The notes under the pieces are model-generated. The model worked only from the letters and a program-made list of their open reading frames with translations, did no database searches and was not told the DNA's origin. 64,000 nt of DNA, from the NCBI RefSeq assembly GCF_000344135.1, contig NZ_BAOP01000018.1:1-64000 (forward strand), in the 5' to 3' direction. How positions within the stretch are numbered: the first letter of the stretch is position 1; each line of letters starts with the position of its first letter. Source of the DNA: Gordonia malaquae NBRC 108250 (lineage in GTDB: Bacteria; Actinomycetota; Actinomycetes; Mycobacteriales; Mycobacteriaceae). Positions 1 through 7,777 of this stretch are shown here, one piece after another. The translations under genes and the position numbers were made by a program.

Positions 1-2
1 GG

Positions 3-584
3 CTAGTGGTCACCTACTGTGGTGCGGTCCTGCTGAGGCTGCTGAATATACTCGTTGGCGATGCACCAGACATCACACTCTCACTGGGTTGGCCCGCTCC
101 GGAAGGTCTGCCCGTGGATCAGGATCGGTTAGCTGGTCGCCTGGTATTTGACGCTTCACTGTCCATTCTGCATTTTCCCGTTGACGCGGTCAATCACGTC
201 TGCCGGTTCTCTGACCCCGTGGCGTATCGACTCGCTATCAGTGACTTGCAGCGAAGGCTCGACGAGCGGAGTAAAATCGCCTCGTATTCGGACAAGGTGA
301 GACGTCTGATAGAGAAGCGTCCCGCAGATTGTGGAAGTCAGTGGATTGCAGACGAACTCTCCATCTCTACGAGCACACTTAAGCGGCGCCTCTCTGAGGA
401 AGGGATGACCTATCGCGGACTGCGCCAGTCGGTCATTCGTGAGTACGCGATTCTTCGTTTACTGGACGGATCTGTGTCCGCGAGCGAGATCGCCACGGAC
501 CTCGGATATAGCGACCTCGCCAGCTTTTCACACGCTTTCAAGCACTGGACCGGCCACCCGCCGACGGGGTTCCGTCGTAGGTAG
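3..584 (+). CDS. AraC-family transcriptional regulator, 5'-truncated by the window edge
   Basis: The C-terminal part of an AraC/XylS-type DNA-binding regulator. The frame is open to the left edge, so the GTG at position 6 need not be the true start. The first ~85 residues look like the end of the N-terminal effector domain of AraC proteins of the OruR type (LLRLLNILVG, LVFDASL). The last ~80 residues are the double helix-turn-helix (ADELSISTSTLKRRLSEEG, then SEIATDLGYSDLASFSHAFK) ending in the usual GxPPTGFRR. Full-length relatives are about 320-340 residues, so roughly 130 are missing. The gene is visibly richer in A/T than its neighbours, which suggests recent acquisition. Family call is firm; target unknown. 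Confidence 0.85.
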   Translation, partial: LVVTYCGAVLLRLLNILVGDAPDITLSLGWPAPEGLPVDQDRLAGRLVFDASLSILHFPVDAVNHVCRFSDPVAYRLAISDLQRRLDERSKIASYSDKVRRLIEKRPADCGSQWIADELSISTSTLKRRLSEEGMTYRGLRQSVIREYAILRLLDGSVSASEIATDLGYSDLASFSHAFKHWTGHPPTGFRRR

Positions 585-733
585 CGCTGCCTCTTGGTTG
601 ACTCGTACAGGGCAACTGGCGATGCACGGTGCCTTCAGCTTCGCCCTTTCTTTGGGCGTGGCGTTCAATAGCTTCAGGCTCCGCCGACATCCTCGACGTA
701 TTCGGGCCTGGTGCTCGCGGCGGTGAGTTTGGC

Positions 734-1258
734 CTAAGCCCTCGAGTTTCTCTGTGACTGCAAAAAGTGTTCAACCTCGACCACGATGAACAGGGCAGTG
801 GCAGTAATAACAGTGCGGCCCTCTGCATCCTCCATCGTGGACGTGAGGTCCAATTTCCGGCCATCGCGAGACCGAACTGCAGCGCGCAGGATGTACGGGG
901 TGTCGAGTAGTGCTGGCGCAAGATACTCGAGCTCGAGACGGCGCGTCACGGCGAGCTCGCCGACCGAATAGAGCAAGAAGCCGAAGAGGTCGTCAATCAC
1001 GGTCGCTACCGCGCCGCCGTGTGCAATGCCGGGTGCCCCGACGTGGCGCTGGTCGAACTGGTGGTGTGCGACGACGCCGTCTCCGTCACGCCGTACCGAG
1101 AGGAAGTGACCATTCGGGTTCTCTGGTCCACAGCCAAGGCAGTTGGGGTGGTGGGGAGGAAGCTCGGAGGAACCGGATTCCATGCGCGTAAACGAGCGCA
1201 CCCAGGTGTCGATATCGGTACCTATCGGCCCGCCGGCCTTGTCGCGAAATGTGTCCAT
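734..1258 (-). CDS. PaaI-family hotdog thioesterase
   Basis: A 174-residue hotdog-fold protein of the PaaI/YbgC-like acyl-CoA thioesterase group. Seen: an N-terminal HPNCLGCGPENPNG segment typical of this subgroup, then the catalytic-loop HGG (GIAHGGAVATVIDDLFG) and a C-terminal strand-rich half. The family hydrolyses acyl- or aryl-CoA thioesters. The ATG at 1258 was chosen over an upstream in-frame ATG because AGGAAGG lies 8 bases before it and the family starts there. It stands alone, facing left, with ~400 bp of gene-free DNA upstream that carries a dyad and a MITE-like element. Substrate cannot be read from sequence. Confidence 0.85.
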   Translation of the reverse strand: MDTFRDKAGGPIGTDIDTWVRSFTRMESGSSELPPHHPNCLGCGPENPNGHFLSVRRDGDGVVAHHQFDQRHVGAPGIAHGGAVATVIDDLFGFLLYSVGELAVTRRLELEYLAPALLDTPYILRAAVRSRDGRKLDLTSTMEDAEGRTVITATALFIVVEVEHFLQSQRNSRA

Positions 1259-1467
1259 GTCCAGACCTTCCTGTCGATGAAGTTGTGCTGGGTGCGATAC
1301 CTCGGCTTGTGGCGACGGAGATATCGCCGACACCCGTACGTCCGACCCGTGACCCAACCTCCACCTGGCGTCCAAGGGGCCGGGAGGCCGATGCGGGTGG
1401 CCTGAGCAACTGGCTGCCGACGGCGCGATAGTCAGGTCGACAAGGCCGACTGAGCCGGGACACCATG

Positions 1468-1487
1468 TACTGTACGAACATACAGTA
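1468..1487. promoter_or_regulatory. candidate operator dyad TACTGTA-N6-TACAGTA
   Basis: A perfect 7-bp inverted repeat with a 6-bp spacer, the size expected for a TetR-type operator. It lies about 210 bp upstream of the thioesterase start and 11 bp from the MITE-like element. No adjacent regulator is an obvious match, and the operator by the TetR gene at 2974 has a different sequence. Confidence 0.45.
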
Positions 1488-1498
1488 TGCGGTATAGG

Positions 1499-1656
1499 GG
1501 CGTGTCTCCTAATTCGCCGCTCGGGATCGGCGGATCAGGTGTGCGCCCCGCAAGGCGGAGGAGGAAGGGATACCGGTAGGTATCACGACCGACGACAACG
1601 CCGCGGGGAGTGCATCTGGCCGTCGAGACCGCGCGAAGCGAATTAGGAGACACGCC
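1499..1656. mobile_element. MITE-like element with 19-bp perfect terminal inverted repeats
   Basis: The two ends are exact inverted copies: GGCGTGTCTCCTAATTCGC at 1499-1517 and its reverse complement at 1638-1656. The 158-bp body is too short for a transposase and has no coding resemblance. The right end abuts the stop codon of the acyl-CoA dehydrogenase gene (stop at 1657-1659). Flanks read ATAG on the left and TTAG on the right, compatible with a short, imperfect target duplication around TAG. The structure fits a non-autonomous miniature element moved in trans by an IS transposase. A large hairpin or terminator is the alternative, but the arms are 120 bp apart. Confidence 0.7.
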
Positions 1657-2817
1657 TTAGAGCGAGCGGCCGATCAGTTCCTTCATGATCTCGCTGGTGC
1701 CGCCGTAGATGGTCTGAACGCGGGTGTCGGCGTACATGCGCGCGATCGGGTACTCGGCCATGTAGCCGTACCCTCCGAACATCTGCAGGCAGCGATCGAC
1801 CACTTCCTTCTGCTTCTCGGTGCCCCACAACTTGGCCATCGACGCCGTCGCCGGATCCAGACGGCCGGCGATCTGCTCCGAGATGCAGTGATCCATGAGC
1901 GTTTTGCCCGCAAGGACGTCGGCCTTGCATTCCGCGAGAACGAATCGGGTGTTCTGGAACTTGAGGATCGGCTGCCCGAACGCCTCTCGCTCCTTGACGT
2001 ACTTGAGGGTCTCGATGACGGCGGCTTCGGCGACGGCGACGGCCCCGACGCCGATGATCAGACGTTCGCGCTGCAACTGACTCATCAACTGATAGAAGCC
2101 CTTGCCTTCGACGCCGCCGAGGAGATTCGCGGCAGGCACCCGCATGTCGGTGAACGACAGTTCGCGCGTGTCCTGGCCGTGCTGCCCGATCTTGGCGAGG
2201 ACGCGTCCGCGCGCGAAGCCCGGAAGGTCCTTCGTCTCGGCGACGATCAACGAGACGCCCTTCGCACCCTGGGTCGGGTCTGTCTTGCACACGATGACGA
2301 GCAGGTCGCAGTGGGAGCCGTTCGAGATGAACGTCTTCGATCCGTTGATCACGTACTCGTCGCCTTCGAGGACAGCGGTGGTCCGGACGGACTGGAGATC
2401 GGAACCGGTGCCCGGCTCGGTCATGGCGATCGCGAGAACCGACTCACCGCTGGCCGCGCTCGGCAGCCACCGGCGCTTCTGCTCGTCGGTGCCGTACGCG
2501 TTGATGTAGTGCGCGACGATCGTCGAGTGCACGGCGAAACCGAATGCCGAGTCGCCTGCGAAGGCGAGTTCTTGCTGAACGATCGCCTCATGCCCGAAGT
2601 CGCCGCCCGATCCACCGAACTCCTCCGGCAGATCGAGGCAGAGCAGACCTGCGTCTCCGGTCTTGGTCCAGAACTCACGGTCCACCTGGTGCTGTTCCGC
2701 CCACCGTTCCTGATTCGGGGTGGCCTCCTTGGTGAAGTACGCGCGAGCGTGTGCGCGGAGCGCGGCCTGGTCGTCGCTCTCCCACGATGCGCGGTAGTCG
2801 GGGAACAGTGTGGTCAT
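1657..2817 (-). CDS. acyl-CoA dehydrogenase
   Basis: A 386-residue FAD-dependent acyl-CoA dehydrogenase that introduces the alpha-beta double bond of an acyl-CoA and passes electrons to ETF. Seen: N-terminal helical domain, AMTEPGTGSDLQ in the middle beta domain, then the C-terminal helical domain with QTIYGGTSEIMKELIGRSL. The glutamate in GTSEIMKE sits where short/medium-chain members carry an active-site region. The start at 2817 (MTTLFPDY) is where family homology begins; an in-frame ATG 60 bases upstream adds an untypical leader. It is divergent from a TetR regulator with a dyad between them, so it is probably that regulator's target. The stop codon touches the MITE-like element. Confidence 0.92.
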   Translation of the reverse strand: MTTLFPDYRASWESDDQAALRAHARAYFTKEATPNQERWAEQHQVDREFWTKTGDAGLLCLDLPEEFGGSGGDFGHEAIVQQELAFAGDSAFGFAVHSTIVAHYINAYGTDEQKRRWLPSAASGESVLAIAMTEPGTGSDLQSVRTTAVLEGDEYVINGSKTFISNGSHCDLLVIVCKTDPTQGAKGVSLIVAETKDLPGFARGRVLAKIGQHGQDTRELSFTDMRVPAANLLGGVEGKGFYQLMSQLQRERLIIGVGAVAVAEAAVIETLKYVKEREAFGQPILKFQNTRFVLAECKADVLAGKTLMDHCISEQIAGRLDPATASMAKLWGTEKQKEVVDRCLQMFGGYGYMAEYPIARMYADTRVQTIYGGTSEIMKELIGRSL

Positions 2818-2886
2818 GGGCTTCTCGATTCCGATAGGGGCGGGTGGCGTCGCGAGCCGGCAGAGAAGCATCTCCATCCAACATCG

Positions 2887-2902
2887 CTATACAGCCGTAT
2901 AG
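2887..2902. promoter_or_regulatory. TetR operator candidate CTATAC-AGCC-GTATAG
   Basis: Perfect 6-bp inverted repeat with a 4-bp spacer, in the 156-bp gap between the acyl-CoA dehydrogenase and TetR genes. Its place between divergent genes fits a site controlling both. Confidence 0.6.
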
Positions 2903-2973
2903 TAAGCAGTGTGCGTGTATCGGTCAATGGCCCCGCCGTAGACTCAATCCACTGACGATCGGAAGGAGCCGAC

Positions 2974-3573
2974 ATGAGTGATCCCCGCACGTCCGCCTCC
3001 GATCTGACCGCTCGCGCGAAGATCCGGAACGCGGCGCTCGACCTGTACTCCGAGCACGGCGAGGACCGTGTGTCGATGCGAATGATCGCGGCGCAGGCCG
3101 GGGTCACCGTCGGTCTCGTGCAACACCATTTCAAGACCAAAGACGGTCTTCGTGACGCCGTCGAGCAACTCGTGGTCGACTATCACGCACAGGCGATCGC
3201 CGACGCCCCCTCAGGCGACTCGCCGGCCGAATCGGCTGCGGCTCGTGATCGTGCGGTCGCACAGATGCTCCACGCGCACCCGCCGGTGGTGAACTACATG
3301 CGTCGTGTGCTCCTCGACCCGCACAACAGCGGCGGCACTCTCCTCGCGCGCCTCACCGAACTGAGTCGGCAGGGTGTCGTCGAGATGCGTGGAGCCGGAC
3401 AGGCGTCGACCGACCGCAGCGTCGCCGATCAGACACTCGGGCTCATGATCAAGCACGTCGGCCACCTGTTCCTGCAGCCGATGGTCGACGCGATGTGGGC
3501 CCAACTCACCGCGGACGACGAGCCGCCCGCCGACAAGCCCGTGCTCAGCGTGACCGCTCGCACGACGGATTAG
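2974..3573 (+). CDS. TetR-family transcriptional regulator
   Basis: A 199-residue one-domain repressor with the N-terminal TetR helix-turn-helix at about residues 15-60 (ISVRMIAAQAGVTVGLVQHHF-like segment followed by KTKDGLRDAV) and a variable C-terminal ligand/dimer domain. GGAAGGAG lies 6 bases before the ATG. It is divergent from an acyl-CoA dehydrogenase, with a palindrome between them. By analogy with FadR/KstR-type neighbours, an acyl-CoA or related lipid is the likely inducer, but that is inference. The downstream metallophosphoesterase, 86 bp away, may be independent. Confidence 0.9.
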   Translation: MSDPRTSASDLTARAKIRNAALDLYSEHGEDRVSMRMIAAQAGVTVGLVQHHFKTKDGLRDAVEQLVVDYHAQAIADAPSGDSPAESAAARDRAVAQMLHAHPPVVNYMRRVLLDPHNSGGTLLARLTELSRQGVVEMRGAGQASTDRSVADQTLGLMIKHVGHLFLQPMVDAMWAQLTADDEPPADKPVLSVTARTTD

Positions 3574-3659
3574 CGCCCACTTCATCAGCTACGACGCGTC
3601 TCCGGTTACAGTCGCTTCATGTCGTGTTCAGAATCACTTCATCTGAGCGAGGTCGCCCG

Positions 3660-5327
3660 ATGAGCATGTCCCGCCGTTCCTTCTTGCGTCGCAGCGGTGC
3701 TGCGGCCGGAGCCGTCGCCGCATCGTCCCTGGTCTCCGGTGTGGCACACGCAGAGCCCGGCGCGACGTCGTCCGCGAATGCGGCGGGCACCACGCTGGAG
3801 AAGGTCGGTGTCGGAGGACGCGCGAATGCCAAGGGCTACCGCAAGCTGGTGCAGGGCAAGGGCTGGCCGCTCTTCATCCGCGAGGAGCTCGCGACGGCGA
3901 AATCGGGCCGCGACGACCGTCGGACCGCGGTCGCGTCGTTCGTGCAGCTCACCGACATCCACATCACCGACGTGCAGAGCCCCGCACGATTCGAGTATGT
4001 GCACCCGATTCAGGGCCCGGCGTTTCGTCCCCAGGAAGCCCTCGGCACCCAGGGCGCCGTCGCCTTGATCAACCGGATCAACGCACTCTCTGGTGGACCG
4101 TTCACCGGTCGCGCGTTCGACTGCGTCGTCTCGACCGGAGACAACACGGACAACCACGAGATCATCGAACTCGAGTGGTACCAGCGACTCCTCGCAGGCG
4201 GTGCGATCACCCCGAACACCGGCTCGAAAACCCGCTTCGAGGGTGTCCAGGCCCTCGGGTCCGCGCTCTATTACCGACCTGAGCTTGACAAGCCCGACAT
4301 CTACAAGGACCGCGGATTCCCGACGATCCCCGGGATACTGCACGCCGCGATGCGCACGCACACCAGCCCGGGCCTGAACATGCGGTGGTACTCGGTCTTC
4401 GGCAACCATGACGACCAGTTGCTCGGCACCGTTCCCAACGGACTCGTGGACTGGCTGTACCTGTCAGACGTGAAGTACGACCTCCCCGGCTCCGACCCGA
4501 CCGCGCAGGCGATCGGCCAGGCGCTCGGCTCCGACCCGGCGGCGGTCGCCGGGATGCTGGCGAAGCTCAAGACCACCGGCCCGACGTTGCCGGCCACCCG
4601 AGATCTGCGCCGACGCCCGTACTCGCCGCGAGAGTTCGTCCGCAGGCACTTCGATCCGGCGTTGACCGGAGCGGGTCCGGTCGGCCACGGGTTCGCCGAT
4701 CCGGAGGGCCCCACCTGGTACAAGTTCCAGATCGCGCCCGGACTCCTCGGCATCGCGATGAACACGACGAACAGCATGGGCATCGCCGACGGCTCGATCA
4801 GCGAGAAGCAACTCGCGTGGATCGAACGCCAGATCTCATCGCACAGCGACCAGCTCGTCATGGTGTTCAGCCACCACACGTCGTCGACGATGACCGCCAA
4901 ACTCCCCAACCCGGAGACCCCGGGGGAGCGGACGTTCGACGGCACGCACCTCGTCGAACGACTGAAGTCGCACACCAACGTGATCGCGTGGGTCAACGGC
5001 CACACGCACCGCAACGAGATGATCGCGCACCGCGGGTCCACCGGAAAGCACAGCTTCTGGGAGATCAACACGGCGAGTCACATCGACTTCCCTCAGCTCG
5101 CACGCATCATCGAGGTGTCCGACAACAAGGACGGCACGCTCAGCATCTTCACCCCGCTGATCGAGGCCGACAGCCCGTACACGGCAGACACGTCTGACCT
5201 GTCACAGAAGGGTCTGGCCAGCCTGTACCGCGAACTGTCGTACAACGACATCCACGCCGACCTCGAACTCCTCGGCAAGGCGTCGGACCGCAACTGCGAG
5301 CTCCTGCTCACTCACCCGCTGCGCTGA
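3660..5327 (+). CDS. Tat-exported metallophosphoesterase (TIGR03767-like)
   Basis: A 555-residue exported calcineurin-type phosphoesterase. The N-terminus has a twin-arginine signal ([10 protein letters not shown], then a hydrophobic run to AHA near residue 31). Metal-ligand motifs appear in order: TDIHITD (~96), GDNTDNHE (~160), GNHDD (~249), SHHTS (~405) and NGHTHRNE (~447). These are the di-metal ligands of the superfamily. The size and layout match the actinobacterial family TIGR03767. The start was moved from an upstream frame extension to the ATG before the Tat motif. Its last 16 bases overlap the end of the convergent scoB gene. The substrate is unknown. Confidence 0.88.
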   Translation: MSMSRRSFLRRSGAAAGAVAASSLVSGVAHAEPGATSSANAAGTTLEKVGVGGRANAKGYRKLVQGKGWPLFIREELATAKSGRDDRRTAVASFVQLTDIHITDVQSPARFEYVHPIQGPAFRPQEALGTQGAVALINRINALSGGPFTGRAFDCVVSTGDNTDNHEIIELEWYQRLLAGGAITPNTGSKTRFEGVQALGSALYYRPELDKPDIYKDRGFPTIPGILHAAMRTHTSPGLNMRWYSVFGNHDDQLLGTVPNGLVDWLYLSDVKYDLPGSDPTAQAIGQALGSDPAAVAGMLAKLKTTGPTLPATRDLRRRPYSPREFVRRHFDPALTGAGPVGHGFADPEGPTWYKFQIAPGLLGIAMNTTNSMGIADGSISEKQLAWIERQISSHSDQLVMVFSHHTSSTMTAKLPNPETPGERTFDGTHLVERLKSHTNVIAWVNGHTHRNEMIAHRGSTGKHSFWEINTASHIDFPQLARIIEVSDNKDGTLSIFTPLIEADSPYTADTSDLSQKGLASLYRELSYNDIHADLELLGKASDRNCELLLTHPLR

Positions 5328-5977
5328 CTCGCGACGCGCAGTTCGGCGTCCGTCGCTGAGACGACGTGATCGACGGTCACTCCGGGAGCGGTCTCGCGCA
5401 GGACGAGCCCACTGCCGGTGACGTCGATCACGGCGAGGTCGGTGATGATCCGGTCGACCACTCGCCTGCCGGTCAACGGCAACGTGCAGGTCGGAACGAT
5501 CTTCGAGGATCCTGCACGGTCGCGATGTTCCATGACGACGATGACGCGAGCAGCACCGTGCACGAGGTCCATCGCGCCGCCCATGCCCTTGACCATCTTG
5601 CCGGGGACCATCCAGTTGGCCAGGTCGCCGTCGGCCGACACCTGCATCCCGCCGAGGACCGCCGTGTCCACGTGACCTCCGCGGATCATCCCGAACGACA
5701 GCGCCGAGTCGAAGAACGCGGCGCCCGGTTCGACGGTGACGGTCTCCTTGCCCGCGTTGATCAGGTCCGGATCGACGTTCTCGACAGTCGGGTAGCCGCC
5801 GGTGCCGAGTATCCCGTTCTCCGAGTGGAGCACAACGTTCACTGAGTCGTCGAGGTACGTCGGGATCAGGGTGGGCAGACCGATACCGAGGTTGACGTAC
5901 TCGCCATCGATCATCTCTGCCGCGGCACGTTGCGCCATCTGCTCACGTGTCCAGCCTCGTGCGACGGTGGTCGTCAT
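5312..5977 (-). CDS. scoB: 3-oxoacid CoA-transferase, subunit B
   Basis: The 221-residue beta subunit of a class I CoA-transferase of the SCOT type, which moves CoA from succinyl-CoA to a 3-oxoacid such as acetoacetate. Seen: [12 protein letters not shown] near residue 31 and the catalytic glutamate in SENGILG (Glu53), which forms the glutamyl-CoA intermediate. It overlaps the alpha-subunit gene by 4 bases (ATGA), implying coupled translation of a heteromeric enzyme. The 3-oxoadipate (PcaJ) specificity of close relatives cannot be excluded. Confidence 0.9.
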   Translation of the reverse strand: MTTTVARGWTREQMAQRAAAEMIDGEYVNLGIGLPTLIPTYLDDSVNVVLHSENGILGTGGYPTVENVDPDLINAGKETVTVEPGAAFFDSALSFGMIRGGHVDTAVLGGMQVSADGDLANWMVPGKMVKGMGGAMDLVHGAARVIVVMEHRDRAGSSKIVPTCTLPLTGRRVVDRIITDLAVIDVTGSGLVLRETAPGVTVDHVVSATDAELRVASQRSG

Positions 5978-6738
5978 GCTGCGGCTCCTTCGGTCGCGAC
6001 GGTGAGCTTCTCAATCCGTTTGGCCTGCGGTCCGGTGTCGACGATGCGCTGGACGAAGACACCGGGAAGGTGCACCTCGCTCGGGTCGATGACGCCGGGC
6101 GCCACCAGCTCCTCGACCTGAGCGATCGTGATGCGCCCGGCCATGGCGGCGAGCGGATTGAAGTTCTGGGCGGTCTTGTCGAAGACGAGGTTGCCGTCGG
6201 TGTCGCCGAGTGCGGCGTGGACAAGCGCGTAGTCCGCGGTGATCGACCGTTCCATCACGTACTCCCGACCGCCGAAGGTACGAACCTCCTTCGCGGGCGA
6301 CGCCACCTCGATCTCTCCGCCCGGCGCGTACCGCCAGGGCATCCCGCCTTCGGCGACGAGGGTGCCGACTCCGGCCGGGGTGTAGAACGCGGGAATCCCC
6401 GCTCCACCCGCGCGGAGTCGTTCGGCGAGTGTGCCCTGCGGGACCAATTCCACCTCGAGCTCGCCTGCGAGGTACTGCCGCGCGAACTCCTTGTTCTCAC
6501 CGACGTACGAGGCGGTGACCCGCCTGATCCGCCGTTGAGCGAGGAGGATTCCGAGGCCGTAGTCGTCGACGCCGCAGTTGTTGGTGAACACCTCGAGGTC
6601 ACCGACGCCCAGATCGTGCAGCGCCTCGATCAAGGCGTCCGGCACACCGCAGAGCCCGAACCCACCGACGGCGAGCGTCGCGCCGCTGGTGATCACACCG
6701 ACCGCGTCAGCCGCCGACGCACACACTTTTCTGGACAT
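5974..6738 (-). CDS. scoA: 3-oxoacid CoA-transferase, subunit A
   Basis: The 254-residue alpha subunit partner of the next gene. Seen: the glycine-rich [16 protein letters not shown] near residue 25, [22 protein letters not shown] and FYTPAGVGT, all typical of ScoA. The ATG at 6738 was preferred because GAGG lies 6 bases before it; two upstream in-frame ATGs lack spacing to a ribosome binding site. It is divergent from an IclR regulator with a palindromic site between them. That arrangement resembles pcaIJ-pcaR loci, so a role in beta-ketoadipate or ketone-body breakdown is possible. Confidence 0.9.
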   Translation of the reverse strand: MSRKVCASAADAVGVITSGATLAVGGFGLCGVPDALIEALHDLGVGDLEVFTNNCGVDDYGLGILLAQRRIRRVTASYVGENKEFARQYLAGELEVELVPQGTLAERLRAGGAGIPAFYTPAGVGTLVAEGGMPWRYAPGGEIEVASPAKEVRTFGGREYVMERSITADYALVHAALGDTDGNLVFDKTAQNFNPLAAMAGRITIAQVEELVAPGVIDPSEVHLPGVFVQRIVDTGPQAKRIEKLTVATEGAAA

Positions 6739-6860
6739 GTCCAGCCTCATTCCTCCGTTGAACAAACACCTCAGTATCGGCTTCGAGTGTCACTTTCTGC
6801 ACGTCAACAGTTCAAGAGGTGCGGTCCAACCTCTCTCTGGGCGGTCGCCGGATGAACCTT

Positions 6861-6879
6861 GCGTTCATTGAGTGAACGC
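6861..6879. promoter_or_regulatory. IclR operator candidate GCGTTCA-N5-TGAACGC
   Basis: A perfect 7-bp inverted repeat with a 5-bp spacer, 16 bp before the IclR start and 123 bp before scoA. The TTCA...TGAA core is like sites reported for other IclR proteins. Likely used for autoregulation and control of scoAB. Confidence 0.65.
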
Positions 6880-6894
6880 CCTAGCGTTGAGGCC

Positions 6895-7686
6895 ATGGCG
6901 TCGACAGACAAGTCCGGACAAGGCGTTGCGCGGATCGCGGCGCTGCTGCGGGCCATCGGCTCGAGTTCGGCGGCGACGTCGACGACGGCGCTCGCCGCAG
7001 CCGCAGGCCTGGCACGCCCGACCGCGCACCGTCTGCTCACCGCGCTGGCGGCCGAGGGCCTCGTCGATCGCGACAACAGAACCGGCGATTGGTCGCTCGG
7101 GCCGGAGCTCTATCTGCTCGGCGCCACCGCAGCCGCGGCCTACGACATCAGGGACGACGCCCAGTCCGTGCTCGATCGACTGGCCGGAGAGTCGGGCGAG
7201 TCGGTGTTCTTGAGCGCCAGGCGCGGTGACGAGACCGTGTGCGTCGCAGGTCAGGAAGGAAGCTTTCCGGTCCGTTCGCACGTGTTGTACGAGGGCATTC
7301 GGTTCCCGCTCGGCGTCGCCTCGGCCGGGCTCGCGATCCTGAGCCATCTCCCGGACCGCGACATCGACGACTATTTGCAAAGGTCCGATCTGGGTGCCAC
7401 GTGGGGCCCCGAGCATGCGCACGACATGATCCGCCGCCGCATCGCTCGAACTCGCCTCGACGGGTACGCCACCAATCCAGCCCTGCTCGTCGAAGCGAGT
7501 TGGGGCATGGGCGCAGCAGTGTTCGATTCCGACGGCCGTCCCGCATGGGCCTTGAGCCTGACCGGCGTGGAGGCTCGATTCCAACCAGAGCGCAGGACCG
7601 AACTGGGCCGACTACTCCTGGCTCAGGCACACGAGTTGACACGAAAACTCCAGGTCAGGCGTAAGTCCAGCACGCGGCTCTCCTGA
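6895..7686 (+). CDS. IclR-family transcriptional regulator
   Basis: A 263-residue IclR protein: N-terminal winged helix-turn-helix (about residues 8-65, with STTALAAAAGLARPTAHRLLTALAAEG) and a C-terminal effector domain ending in a typical amphipathic tail. The start at 6895 (MASTDKSG) is 16 bp after the palindrome; a start further upstream would run through the operator. It is divergent from the scoA-scoB pair, its probable target. The ligand is probably a 3-oxoacid or its aromatic precursor, by analogy to PcaR-type regulators. Confidence 0.9.
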   Translation: MASTDKSGQGVARIAALLRAIGSSSAATSTTALAAAAGLARPTAHRLLTALAAEGLVDRDNRTGDWSLGPELYLLGATAAAAYDIRDDAQSVLDRLAGESGESVFLSARRGDETVCVAGQEGSFPVRSHVLYEGIRFPLGVASAGLAILSHLPDRDIDDYLQRSDLGATWGPEHAHDMIRRRIARTRLDGYATNPALLVEASWGMGAAVFDSDGRPAWALSLTGVEARFQPERRTELGRLLLAQAHELTRKLQVRRKSSTRLS

Positions 7687-7735
7687 CGCGTCTCAAAAAC
7701 GACGCTTCAGACTTTGCCGCCGACAACGACGAGCA

Positions 7736-7754
7736 ATAGGGTTGGCTGACCTTA
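7736..7754 (+). promoter_or_regulatory. IdeR/DtxR iron-box candidate
   Basis: The 19-mer ATAGGGTTGGCTGACCTTA matches the DtxR/IdeR consensus TTAGGTTAGGCTAACCTAA at 14 of 19 positions, counted by hand. It ends 23 bp before the start of the neocarzinostatin-like protein, where bound repressor would block transcription in iron-replete cells. Confidence 0.65.
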
Positions 7755-7777
7755 CTAGAGAATTGTGAAGGACGGCC

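Larger units (their letters stand above)
1259..1656. other. gene-free stretch upstream of the thioesterase gene
   Basis: About 400 bp without a convincing gene. The open frames crossing it on both strands lack family resemblance and ribosome binding sites. It contains a 20-bp dyad (1468-1487) and a 158-bp element with 19-bp perfect terminal inverted repeats (1499-1656), both listed separately. The thioesterase promoter should lie here. Confidence 0.6.

Noticed and set aside
1432-1653. Small minus-strand frame inside the MITE-like element
   Set aside because: 73 codons with no homology or ribosome binding site; the inverted repeats define the element.
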